From NCBI GenBank assembly GCA_025362155.1, contig JANYHX010000046.1:1-10782 (forward strand): DNA of 10,782 bases, written 5' to 3'. A program made the position numbers and the translations under genes. Positions 1 to 7,737 of this stretch are shown piece by piece. The notes beneath the pieces were generated by a model that did not search any database, had not been told where the DNA came from, and saw only the letters and a list, made by a program, of their open reading frames with translations. How positions within the stretch are numbered: position 1 is the first letter of the stretch; every line of letters starts with the position of its first letter. This DNA comes from Gallionella sp. Its GTDB lineage: Bacteria > Pseudomonadota > Gammaproteobacteria > Burkholderiales > Gallionellaceae.

Positions 1-2175
1 AATCAGAAACGTGCTGAAGTATTGCGGATCGACAGGCTTCCAAGAAATTTTAATTTGCGTCTGTGACGATTCCACCATGATCTTTTCCAATGGCGGCGGA
101 ATATACTTTAATGCGGTGCCATTCACCGTTTCGCTTTTCGGTCCTACAAACCCATAGGGAGTTTCTCCGGCTACGCGGTAAAAAAATTTCTTGTCTGCTT
201 CCAAGCCCGTGTCTGTGTATTGAGTGGTAGTACGGGTCGCGATCTGGATGAAGCCGGTGTTTTCAGTCAGCGACCGGTATATCCGGTATTGTTTGACATA
301 AGGCAGCACCGGGGCCGCCCAATGTAATTCGATGGCATGTACCGCCGCCTTTGTTGCCAGCTGCACTGGGGCAGTAGGTTGGTATAGCGTGGTGAAAATT
401 TGCACGCGATTATTGCCATGCTCTGCAATGGCGAAAGTCGCATCCCCTGTAGCGGTCATTGCCACGGGTTCATCCAATTCCCCCATGCCATTTCCGCTGG
501 TGGCAAAGGAACGGACATATTTTCCGCTGTGGGTAAAAACTTTTACTTGATTCGAGTCGAGAACGAATAATTCATCCAGTGTCGCCATCATGGCTACCGG
601 CTTTGTCAGAATTGGAATACCCCCGGCAGGTTTGCCAAAAACACTCAGTGGCTCAGTCTTGGCTGAGTAGGAAGATATGACTGACCGTCCCTTATCCAGC
701 ACATAAACTACATCTTGTGAATCAATAGCAATTGCTGCGGGATATTCCAGTTTGCCGGAAGCGTCGCTGCGAATTTCTTTCAGGAATACACCATCATTGC
801 TGAATGCCTGTACCCGGTGATTGCCACGGTCGGCGACAAAAATCACTCCGCTACTGGAAATAGCAAAATCTTCAGCATCGTCAAATTCTCCCTTGTGGCT
901 GCCGGAGGTGCCAAAAGTGGCGAGGATATTACCCGCTTCGCCCAGCTTAACCACCTTGGCTTTCTTCTTGTCCAGCGCCCAAAGTGCCCCGCTCTTGTCG
1001 ACAGCAACAGATACGGGATAAAAATCCTTGATCTTGATTTCACCCGCCACCTTGCCATTCACGATTCGGATTATTTTGTTGTTTTCTGTATCCACCCCAT
1101 AGAGCGTGTCCTTGCCATTCCACGCCATTTGGCCCACTGACACTGGAATCGCCTGTTCCCAGCGCACGGAAGTTCTTGCAGGGAGGCGGATTTCGGGATC
1201 AAAAATTGTCCCCGCTTCGACCACGAATATGTCTGCGATACCCTTTTCGCTATCACCTATCATTACCTGGTGGGCCGGGTCTGTTGCCATATCGGTCGGC
1301 AGGCCGGGGTTTGAATCTGCGGCGAGCCCGGTTATGCTTTTAAATTGTGCGCGGCCCTTTCCTTTTGAGCCAAAAGAAGAAATTTGCTTGCCGCTAAAAT
1401 CATATTTGTTAATGGCATAAGAATCGCGCTCAGCCACATAAATGCCGTCCGGGGCAATGCTCAAAGCGATCGCTTTTACCGGCAGATGTTTCAGGTAGGC
1501 GCCTGCGGGACTATATATCTTGACCCAGGCATCATCGGCATCCAGCACATAGATTTGTCCGGCCGCATCCAGCGCAATGTCTGTAGGTTCATGCAACTTG
1601 TAGGGCTGCTTCTCTTTGAGAGCAATATTTTCGGGAGCGCTGTCAATCTCTAGAGTAGCCAGGAAAACGCCATTGCTGCCAAACATCTGTACTTTGCCGT
1701 TATTGGTATCCGCCACGTAGAGGACACCCTCGTGAACAGCGAGCCCACGCGGTGAACTTAGCGAATTCCCTTTGCCACTAAAAAAACCGCCACCACTTTT
1801 GGTACCCAAGCTGCCTTGATATTTACCCTGCAGGTTAAACATTGCAACGCGGTCGGTTTTGCTATCGACTACATAAATCACCCCCTCCATAACTGCCACT
1901 GCTTCGGGCTGCTTGAGGATAACTTCATCCTTGTTGATTTTGGCCTGTAAGACCAATAGTTCCTTGCCATCCTTGCTTACCACGCTGACGGAACCATCTT
2001 TTTTTGCGAAATAAGCATTCCCGCCGCTCCAGCCGAGTAGCTTGCGCATTCCGCTAACGGCGAGCTCCTGCACCAGTTCGACTTTAGACAGACCTGATGT
2101 CAAAGAACCGTCAGTCTCGGCGCGAACAGAAGCACACAGGATCAAAGAGAGAATTGCAATAGTGACAATGCGCAT
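1..2175 (-). CDS. Secreted NHL-repeat beta-propeller protein with fibronectin type III domains (C-terminus beyond window)
   Basis: I translated this frame by hand: it stays open for 725 codons from ATG 2175 to the left edge, so the C-terminus is missing. Residues 1-19 form a Sec signal peptide (MRIV, a hydrophobic core, then a VRA|E cleavage site). A Cys at residue 14 does not sit in a proper lipobox. Residues about 80-595 hold repeated NHL-like blades of the pattern P-x-(G/D)-(I/L)-A-(V/I)-x4-(I/L)-Y-V-x-D-x4-V-x-x-(F/Y), for example near residues 140-165, 194-220, 430-466, 475-500, 525-553 and 566-592. A fibronectin type III-like domain follows at about 600-690, and a second begins before the edge. 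NHL propellers usually bind proteins or sugars, but no catalytic motif is visible here. ATG 2175 is preferred over ATG 2184 because GGGTGAT sits 7 bases upstream of it and the signal peptide then starts cleanly. It lies 72 bases behind the cyclase gene on the same strand, probably in one transcript. The ligand is unknown. Confidence 0.85.
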   Translation of the reverse strand, partial: MRIVTIAILSLILCASVRAETDGSLTSGLSKVELVQELAVSGMRKLLGWSGGNAYFAKKDGSVSVVSKDGKELLVLQAKINKDEVILKQPEAVAVMEGVIYVVDSKTDRVAMFNLQGKYQGSLGTKSGGGFFSGKGNSLSSPRGLAVHEGVLYVADTNNGKVQMFGSNGVFLATLEIDSAPENIALKEKQPYKLHEPTDIALDAAGQIYVLDADDAWVKIYSPAGAYLKHLPVKAIALSIAPDGIYVAERDSYAINKYDFSGKQISSFGSKGKGRAQFKSITGLAADSNPGLPTDMATDPAHQVMIGDSEKGIADIFVVEAGTIFDPEIRLPARTSVRWEQAIPVSVGQMAWNGKDTLYGVDTENNKIIRIVNGKVAGEIKIKDFYPVSVAVDKSGALWALDKKKAKVVKLGEAGNILATFGTSGSHKGEFDDAEDFAISSSGVIFVADRGNHRVQAFSNDGVFLKEIRSDASGKLEYPAAIAIDSQDVVYVLDKGRSVISSYSAKTEPLSVFGKPAGGIPILTKPVAMMATLDELFVLDSNQVKVFTHSGKYVRSFATSGNGMGELDEPVAMTATGDATFAIAEHGNNRVQIFTTLYQPTAPVQLATKAAVHAIELHWAAPVLPYVKQYRIYRSLTENTGFIQIATRTTTQYTDTGLEADKKFFYRVAGETPYGFVGPKSETVNGTALKYIPPPLEKIMVESSQTQIKISWKPVDPQYFSTFLI

Positions 2176-2247
2176 GTAGAACATCACCCGTAAATTTAAT
2201 TGAAAAACGATTTTGGAATAACCCTCAGCATCACTAAACTCGACGAC

Positions 2248-4257
2248 TTATTTATCGGTGCGATTAAATACCCCATCCCAATCTGCTGCGGGAGGATTTT
2301 TTTTAAAATATTCGCACCGATCCAAGTATATTTTGCTGGGCCAGTCTCCCGGAACCTCATTCAGTATGCCAGCAAAACATCTGCTTGCTTCTTCCCAGTG
2401 TCGCGTCCGGTACAGGGACAAGGCCGCAGCAAACTCCAGTGTCAGCTTGTCTTCCGGTTCTGACAAATTCCCCAATAGCTCATAAATTGTAACAGGAACC
2501 TGTTTGCCCACCATCCTCGCCTTATCCAGTTCCCTGTAACGATAAATATCGCAGGTCAGCAGATAAGTGCTTTCGCCGATCAGGAAGTCCACACCATAAT
2601 ATTTTGCAGCACCTTCCAGCCTAGCCGCCTGATTTACCGAATCTCCAATCAAGGTGTATTCCATTTTTTTACCGAGAGAGCCAATATTGCCGGCCACCAC
2701 TTCGCCAGACTGGGCGCCGCCGCGAATCGAAAAAGGCACCACGCCTTCTGCTTCCCACTTGGCAGCAAGACGTGTCATCTCCTTTTTCATTGCCAGTATG
2801 CAAGAAATCGCAAGCGTTGCGTGGTCGGATTGCGCAAGCGGCGCGCCCCAGTAAATCATGATGCCATCACCGATAAACTTATCCACTGTTCCGTCGAATT
2901 TTTCAATCAATTGAACCATGGCAGCGAGATATTCGTTTAAACGAGTCACGACTTCCTGGGGAGGGCGGCTCTCACTGAAGGTAGTAAAGCCCTTGATATC
3001 CGTAAACAATACCGTCACTTCCTTATTGTCGCCCCCGATTTTGGCAATGTCTGGATCCTTCTCCAACCGCGCGACCAGTTTGGGTGACAAATAACTGGAG
3101 AACATTGAGCGCATTTCTCGCGCGCTGCGATCCAGTACCAGGTAGCGGAAGCTGCCCCCTATGGATAGCGCGATCATTGCCGCCAAAGGCGGGTAAATCA
3201 TGCTGACCCAATGCCCTTGCAGAAATATCCAGTACGACAACCACAGATAGCCCGCTAAAAGTATAAATACCGCAGGGATGGCGAGATGCAGACGCAAGCG
3301 CATGGTCAGGTAAAAAGCCAGCAATCCCAATACGACGATAAGCGCCATGTCGAATAGCGCTTCCAGGCCAGTATGGCGAATGAAACGCCCGCTGATAATG
3401 TTATCTGCAACCGTCGCATGCAATTCGACCCCAGGCGAATTTTTATCGAACGGAGTGACTCGCATGTCATAAATACCCAGTGCGGTGGCCCCCATAAAAA
3501 GCACTTTGCCTTTTAATAATTCTGGAGCGACTCGCCCATTTACGATGTCGGTAAACGAAAAGCGCGGATATATCCCGGGCTTGCCGGTGTAGTTGATCCA
3601 CATCGAGTAATTCTCTTCTACCGGGATATGTCTGGTGCCCAAACTGATGTCGAATGAGCCCGGAACGAATTCTTTTTCGCCTAGCGCCGCCATGGCACCC
3701 AGCAAACCCAGCGACGGAACCATTTTGCCGTCTGCTTCAATAAGAAGCTGGTTACGCCGATTCACGCCATCATCTTCGGGCACCAGATTGATGTGTCCTA
3801 TTCCTGCGGCGGCCTGCTCAATCTCCGCAAGAGTATGGGTGCTATTTTTTACCCGTAGTTCTTCATCCAATTCAAAAACCACTGCCAGATCCACATTCCC
3901 GGCTTTCTTGACTGCCGCTGCAAAAGCCCGATCTATACTCGGCTTTTCGTGTTCGGGAAAAAACGCATCAATCAACAAAGCCTTCGCACCGGCAGCTGAA
4001 AGTTTCTCGATAAGCCGCACATATTGCGTTCGCGTCCACGGAAATCGTCCCAACTCCTTGATACTCTTGTCATCAATCGCCACGATAGCGATGCCCGGAC
4101 TGGGCGGGATACCACCCCGCAAATCACTGAAGCGGAGATCGTAGGTCTTGGCTTCAAACGCTTCCAGAAACGAGTTCTGGGTATAGTAAAGTGCGATGAC
4201 GAGGAAGACTGGAATAAAGGCAAACAGATAGGGCGCGAGCCGGGAATTCCTAGCCAT
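2248..4257 (-). CDS. CHASE2-domain class III adenylate cyclase, membrane-bound
   Basis: A 669-residue protein expected to make cAMP from ATP in response to an extracytoplasmic cue. Residues 8-24 form the first membrane segment and residues about 28-295 a CHASE2 sensor. Three hydrophobic segments follow (about 302-318, 325-345, 351-370), giving the usual CHASE2 layout with a cytoplasmic catalytic end. The class III cyclase domain spans about 410-595. Its two metal-binding aspartates are D420 (in LFTDIKGFT) and D464 (in FIGDG). The purine-contacting lysine is K460. T535 replaces the second specificity residue, as in class IIIb adenylate cyclases, and N542 and R546 are the transition-state residues. 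Everything needed for catalysis is present. The tail (about 600-660) looks TPR-like and ends in a conserved-looking WDGVF segment. The start at 4257 has only a weak GAAAG ribosome site. The next gene on the strand is the secreted NHL propeller protein. The family is certain; adenylate rather than guanylate specificity is inferred from K460 and T535. The signal sensed is unknown. Confidence 0.93.
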   Translation of the reverse strand: MARNSRLAPYLFAFIPVFLVIALYYTQNSFLEAFEAKTYDLRFSDLRGGIPPSPGIAIVAIDDKSIKELGRFPWTRTQYVRLIEKLSAAGAKALLIDAFFPEHEKPSIDRAFAAAVKKAGNVDLAVVFELDEELRVKNSTHTLAEIEQAAAGIGHINLVPEDDGVNRRNQLLIEADGKMVPSLGLLGAMAALGEKEFVPGSFDISLGTRHIPVEENYSMWINYTGKPGIYPRFSFTDIVNGRVAPELLKGKVLFMGATALGIYDMRVTPFDKNSPGVELHATVADNIISGRFIRHTGLEALFDMALIVVLGLLAFYLTMRLRLHLAIPAVFILLAGYLWLSYWIFLQGHWVSMIYPPLAAMIALSIGGSFRYLVLDRSAREMRSMFSSYLSPKLVARLEKDPDIAKIGGDNKEVTVLFTDIKGFTTFSESRPPQEVVTRLNEYLAAMVQLIEKFDGTVDKFIGDGIMIYWGAPLAQSDHATLAISCILAMKKEMTRLAAKWEAEGVVPFSIRGGAQSGEVVAGNIGSLGKKMEYTLIGDSVNQAARLEGAAKYYGVDFLIGESTYLLTCDIYRYRELDKARMVGKQVPVTIYELLGNLSEPEDKLTLEFAAALSLYRTRHWEEASRCFAGILNEVPGDWPSKIYLDRCEYFKKNPPAADWDGVFNRTDK

Positions 4258-4288
4258 AAAATTTTTCTTTCAACAATTTATTTTCGAC

Positions 4289-4306
4289 AATGATGAGACC
4301 ATCATT
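4289..4306. promoter_or_regulatory. AT-rich 7-4-7 inverted repeat upstream of the cyclase gene
   Basis: AATGATG and CATCATT form a perfect 7-bp inverted repeat around an AGAC loop, 31 bases upstream of the cyclase ATG. It could be an operator for that gene. On the plus strand it is followed by a T-rich run, so it could also act as a weak terminator, but the stem has few GC pairs. The function is inferred from position only. Confidence 0.3.
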
Positions 4307-4330
4307 TTTATTTTTCATGACCGCCCCCGG

Positions 4331-5475
4331 TTAGAGGAGTCATCATGACAAGAAAGCAAATGTATGACAAGTCTCTGTTGAGATTGATGAGTCCCATTGC
4401 GCATGGAAAAAGAAGACGCAAGAAAACAAACAAGGGAGGCACTTCACGAAAGGCGCAAGCAGGTCATCCGCATGCACCGCAAAGGGATGCCGGCAATGCA
4501 AATTGTTGATCGTAGCGGACTCGGTTGGTATGCGGTGAATGCGGCGATCAAGCGATATTCAAAAGCGGGCGCTTCCGGACTCAGGCCTGAAGCGCGAGGC
4601 AAGAAGCAAGGTGGCGGCCGAGTGTTGAGCGAAGCGCAAGAAGCGACGGTTCGGCAGATCATCTGCGACAAGCGGCCCGAGCAACTGAAGACGGAATTTG
4701 CACTGTGGAATCGCGCTGCGGTCATGCAACTGATTGGACGCGAATGCGGAATCAGTCTCTCTGTTCGCGGCGTGGGCAACTACCTCGAGCGCTGGGGCTT
4801 CACCCCGCAAAAGCCGATCAAGAAGGCGTAGGAGCAGCGACCTGGAGTCGTGCAGAAAGGGTTGGACGGAGACTACCCGGGGATTGAATAGCGTGCCACG
4901 GCAGAGGGAGCCGAGATTCACCGGGGAGATGAAACGGCGGTGGTAAACACGGATGTGCGCGGTCGCAGTTGCGCACCGATTGGCAAGACACCAGTGACTT
5001 TCGCGGCAGGAGGCACACGCCGGAAACTATCGATGATCGCCACCGTCACCAATCGGGGCAAGCCCCGCCGGAGGATTATTGACGAGGCGTTCAACCCGGA
5101 CAAGCTGATCGGGTTTCCGGAAGCACTGATCAAAGACACGGGGAAGAAAGTGTTTCTGATTCCCGATAACCCGCGAGTGCATCACAGCAAGCCGGTCAAG
5201 AGCGCACAAGGAGAAAATAGAGCGGTTCTATTTACCCGGCTACAGCCCGGAGCCGAAGGAAGAACGGTTGAATGCCGACTTGAAACATGCCATCTCAACC
5301 AAGGTTCCGGCACGCACGAAGGCCAAGCTGAAAGCGGCGGCAACCGAACACATGCAGATGCCGGAAAAATCACCCGAACGCATCAAAAAATACTTCCAGG
5401 ATTCACGCGTAAAATATGCTTCGTGATTCACGGATAAAACTGACCGGATCAATAGTACCCTAATAGTTCCTCAAA
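4331..5475 (+). mobile_element. Degenerate IS630-family insertion sequence, approximate limits
   Basis: The transposase pseudogene defines the element. Limits are proposed from a degenerate terminal inverted repeat. The 17 bases starting TTAGAGGAG at 4331 match the reverse complement of 5459-5475 (starting TTTGAGGAA) at 12 of 17 positions, and most mismatches are transitions. The implied length of about 1.1 kb is normal for IS630. No clean TA target duplication flanks both ends: TA occurs a few bases beyond the right end but not at the left. The ends are therefore uncertain, while the element itself is not. Confidence 0.55.
4403..5426 (+). pseudogene. IS630-family transposase, inactivated by two nonsense codons and a frameshift
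   Basis: The reading frame from ATG 4403 encodes the N-terminal helix-turn-helix region (MEKEDARKQ, then VIRMHRKGMPAMQI, later SVRGVGNYLERWGF) and stops at TAG 4829-4831. The same frame continues with transposase sequence, meets a second TAG at 4889-4891, and resumes through the first catalytic aspartate (GDET, Asp codon 4928-4930). It then reaches the second aspartate (LIPDN-RVHHSK, Asp codon 5165-5167). Between about 5185 and 5226 the frame shifts by small indels. From TTC 5226 the third frame carries FYLPGYSPE, the final acidic residue (KEER, 5259-5264) and the C-terminal tail down to TGA 5424-5426. All three DDE positions survive, but SPE-KEER looks one residue shorter than the usual spacing and the W before GDET is R. 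No full-length product is possible without readthrough. It lies convergent with the FkbM gene. The family call is firm. Confidence 0.88.
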
Positions 5476-5518
5476 TTTTAGCGGCGATCAGAAGAAAGTT
5501 TGCAGAGTGTCAAGTAAT

Positions 5519-6322
5519 TCATTCAGCCAGTTTAGACTTAATGTACCAGTCATCCCATTGTGAAAACTTTTCCAATACTCTGTCGTAACCTTTTGACCTT
5601 AATAACGAGTAAATTTTTTCGCGGTCAGCTGTAAAATTATGTTCAACAGTAATAATTTTAATTTCATATTTTGAAAAATCAAAATGCTGCAGAATGCTAA
5701 GTTCAGAGCCTTCCGTGTCCACTGAAAGATAATCAATGTGATATGGCGCATGATGCTTTTCTAATAGGTCATTTAGCGAAATAGTTTTCACTTTATAGTG
5801 ATCGCCTTTTTCCCTTGATTTCGAATGACCATCTGCTTTGGAAAATATATCTATAGTAGAAAGCTCCCCTTCTGGGGTCTCGTTGAAGTCTAGCTGCTCA
5901 TCGCTTTTACTCCAAACACACTGCGTTTCAATGGCACAACAGCGATTCTTTAGTAAAGCGTCGTGCCATTTCCTCGCTGGTTCCGCAAGAATACCATTCC
6001 AAGCAAACGCCGTCTCTAATAAATATGAGTTACTTAATGTCAAGCCATTGGTTGCTCCAAATTCAACAAAATAGCCTTCACATTTTTCGCCGCTCATAAA
6101 TAACACAAATAAATCTTGAAAAATTTGCGCTTTAGATTGATTGTAGTGATTTATGGTATAGGTCAAAAAGCTGTATTCTTGACTAGCCTTCCTAGACCTT
6201 CCGCCATCGCGATATTTCATTAATTCAATAAATATCTCTTTAGGTTGATTTGCATCAATCAACCTAAAGCCAAATTTCTTACCAAGTTGCTTCAATTTCC
6301 TAAGCAAAAACTTGTCTTTCAT
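5519..6322 (-). CDS. FkbM family SAM-dependent methyltransferase
   Basis: A 267-residue protein with a Rossmann-type methyltransferase core. Motif I is GYFVEFGATNGLTLSNSYLLE-like at residues 83-103, where SAM would bind. AEPARKWHD (113-121) looks like the acidic strand-2 site. YLSVDTEGSEL (198-208) is the hallmark FkbM motif, followed by a strand with ITVEHNF (224-230). The family O-methylates sugars or other small molecules and is common in polysaccharide and glycan loci; the substrate here cannot be told. No signal peptide or membrane segment is evident, so it is probably cytoplasmic. The gene is clearly more AT-rich than ruvB-tol and sits between a dead insertion sequence and a repeat-bearing gap, with no sugar-biosynthesis partner in view. 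This suggests horizontal acquisition or a leftover from a larger locus. The start at 6322 has a weak GAAAGA site upstream. The ORF is complete. Confidence 0.85.
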   Translation of the reverse strand: MKDKFLLRKLKQLGKKFGFRLIDANQPKEIFIELMKYRDGGRSRKASQEYSFLTYTINHYNQSKAQIFQDLFVLFMSGEKCEGYFVEFGATNGLTLSNSYLLETAFAWNGILAEPARKWHDALLKNRCCAIETQCVWSKSDEQLDFNETPEGELSTIDIFSKADGHSKSREKGDHYKVKTISLNDLLEKHHAPYHIDYLSVDTEGSELSILQHFDFSKYEIKIITVEHNFTADREKIYSLLRSKGYDRVLEKFSQWDDWYIKSKLAE

Positions 6323-6373
6323 TTCATTCTTTCAAATTGTCCGTAAACGATTGTAAATTCTTTTCCAACTCGC

Positions 6374-6408
6374 CGCCAACTGCGCTCGAAAGCTGGCGTT
6401 GGCGCAGT
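6374..6408. repeat. Two overlapping inverted repeats (alternative hairpins)
   Basis: CGCCAAC (6374-6380) pairs with GTTGGCG (6398-6404). ACTGCGC (6379-6385) pairs with GCGCAGT (6402-6408). Both pairs have 7 perfect bp, and they share bases, so only one full stem can form at a time. A near-direct copy of the left arm, CGCCAACTTGCGCT, recurs at 6486-6499. Confidence 0.5.
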
Positions 6409-6521
6409 GTGCGACAACTCTTTTTCCACCACCTCCGCCCAGCTATTTACCGAGCTTGATAGCGGCAACACGCTGCCTGAGTCTACGCCAACTTGCGCTG
6501 CCGCACCACACTGTCTCTATT

Positions 6522-6547
6522 AATTTAACTTTGGAATTTAACTTTGG
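6522..6547. repeat. Perfect 13-bp tandem repeat, two copies
   Basis: AATTTAACTTTGG occurs at 6522-6534 and again directly at 6535-6547 with no mismatch. It sits about 100 bases upstream of ruvB. It could be a simple slippage duplication or a repeated binding site. Confidence 0.8.
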
Positions 6548-6580
6548 AACCTGTGATATTGTTGTCACTCATGATGCCCT

Positions 6581-6608
6581 TTGAATTAGATGCACTTGGA
6601 ATTAGAAT
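6581..6608 (+). promoter_or_regulatory. Candidate sigma-70 promoter for the ruvB-ybgC-tol operon
   Basis: TTGAAT at 6581-6586 and TAGAAT at 6603-6608 are separated by 16 bases and resemble -35 (4 of 6) and -10 (5 of 6) boxes. They lie 36 bases upstream of the ruvB ATG, which suits a short leader. The call rests only on sequence match in an AT-rich stretch. Confidence 0.35.
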
Positions 6609-6644
6609 CCATCGAATTATCCAGCGCATGAAAAGTCATTACCC

Positions 6645-7733
6645 ATGATCCATAGTGATAACCTCACCGCCGAGCCGCCCTCCCCACTGACCCCCAAGTC
6701 CGGTCGGATAATCTCCGCTGCGCCCGCCTCTCAACATGAAGAGGCGCTGGAACGCGCACTGCGCCCCAAGCAGCTCGACGAATATGTAGGCCAGGAAAAA
6801 ATACGCGGGCAACTGGAAATATTTATCGAAGCGGCCAAGCGGCGCAAAGAGCCGCTCGACCACGTGCTACTGTTCGGCCCGCCCGGTTTGGGCAAGACCA
6901 CGCTGGCGCAGATCATCGCGCGCGAGATGGGCGTGAACTTGCGCCATACATCAGGCCCGGTGCTGGAACGCGCCGGCGACCTGGCCGCGTTGCTGACTAA
7001 CCTCGAACCCAATGACGTGCTGTTCATCGACGAGATTCATCGTTTATCGCCGGTGGTGGAAGAGATACTGTATCCCGCGCTGGAGGATTACCAGATCGAC
7101 ATCATGATAGGCGAGGGACCAGCGGCGCGTTCGGTGAAACTGGACCTGCCGCCTTTCACGCTGGTCGGCGCGACCACGCGCGCCGGGATGCTGACCAATC
7201 CGTTGCGCGACCGTTTCGGGATAGTCGCAAGGCTGGAGTTTTACACGCCGGAAGAATTGCAGCGCATCGTAATGCGCTCGTCGAATCTGCTGAAGATGAA
7301 TCTGACCCAGGACGGCGCGTTGGAGATCGCCAAGCGTTCGCGCGGCACGCCGCGCATCGCCAACCGTTTGCTGCGCCGGGTGCGTGACTTCGCCGATGTG
7401 AAGGCGGACGGCGATGCGACCCGCGAGGTGGCGGATGCCGCCTTGACCATGCTGGATGTGGATGCGCGCGGGCTGGATATCATGGACAGGAAATTACTGC
7501 TGGCAGTTATCGAAAAATTCCTCGGTGGACCGGTCGGTCTGGATAACCTAGCCGCCGCGATCGGCGAGGAAAGCGACACCATCGAGGATGTGCTGGAGCC
7601 GTATCTGATCCAGCAAGGCTATTTGCAGCGCACGCCTCGTGGGCGCATGGCTACCGCGCTTGCCTATCGCCATTTCGGGTTGGCGGTGGCGAATACTCCG
7701 GTTACCGGAGATTTACCATTGAGCGGCGCTTGA
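6645..7733 (+). CDS. ruvB: Holliday junction branch migration ATPase RuvB
   Basis: A complete 362-residue RuvB, slightly longer than usual because of N-terminal and C-terminal extensions of roughly ten residues. RuvB hexamers, loaded by RuvA, pump DNA through Holliday junctions using ATP, and RuvC resolves the product. The Walker A loop is GPPGLGKTT at 78-86, Walker B is LFIDEIH at 126-132, sensor 1 is GATTR at 175-179, and the sensor 2 arginine is in GTPRIANR at 234-241. The C-terminal winged helix spans about 275-346 and carries [18 protein letters not shown] and [10 protein letters not shown] 6645 is the first usable start, because the upstream ATG 6628 stops after six codons. No good Shine-Dalgarno is seen. 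ruvA and ruvC, often directly upstream, are absent: the neighbour upstream is the divergent methyltransferase gene. ybgC follows after 4 bases. Confidence 0.98.
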   Translation: MIHSDNLTAEPPSPLTPKSGRIISAAPASQHEEALERALRPKQLDEYVGQEKIRGQLEIFIEAAKRRKEPLDHVLLFGPPGLGKTTLAQIIAREMGVNLRHTSGPVLERAGDLAALLTNLEPNDVLFIDEIHRLSPVVEEILYPALEDYQIDIMIGEGPAARSVKLDLPPFTLVGATTRAGMLTNPLRDRFGIVARLEFYTPEELQRIVMRSSNLLKMNLTQDGALEIAKRSRGTPRIANRLLRRVRDFADVKADGDATREVADAALTMLDVDARGLDIMDRKLLLAVIEKFLGGPVGLDNLAAAIGEESDTIEDVLEPYLIQQGYLQRTPRGRMATALAYRHFGLAVANTPVTGDLPLSGA

Positions 7734-7737
7734 TAAT

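Larger units (their letters stand above)
6323..6644. other. Intergenic gap between divergent fkbM-like gene and ruvB, no convincing gene
   Basis: This 322-base stretch changes composition part way: about 6365-6515 is GC-richer and the remainder AT-rich. I see no supported protein. The open frame at 6399-6584 has low-complexity, unconvincing codons. The stretch holds overlapping inverted repeats (6374-6408), a second copy of CGCCAACT(T)GCGCT (6486-6499), a 13-bp tandem repeat (6522-6547) and a promoter-like pair (6581-6608). It may be remnant DNA at an insertion or deletion junction. Confidence 0.6.

Noticed and set aside
2115..2175. Possible lipoprotein signal (Cys 14) in the NHL protein
   Set aside because: The residues before the Cys (LIL) do not fit a lipobox, and a standard cleavage site VRA|E follows at residue 19.
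3635..4144. A 169-codon open frame on the plus strand
   Set aside because: It is Ser/Pro/Ala-rich and opposite the CHASE2 domain of the cyclase gene, whose protein is clearly real.
4345..4509. A 54-codon plus-strand frame (MTRKQMYDKS start) with a strong AGAGGAG site 5 bases upstream
   Set aside because: It runs out of frame into the transposase start, has basic low-complexity sequence and no recognisable family. The AGAGGAG also belongs to the candidate IS left end.
4559..4921. A 120-codon minus-strand frame across the transposase
   Set aside because: It is a shadow of the recognisable IS630 coding sequence.
6399..6584. A 61-codon plus-strand frame in the gap before ruvB
   Set aside because: It is Pro/Leu/Ser-rich with no family resemblance or ribosome site, and it crosses the tandem repeat.
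7241..7582. A minus-strand frame of 113 codons inside ruvB
   Set aside because: It is a Ser/Arg-rich antisense shadow of a confidently identified gene.
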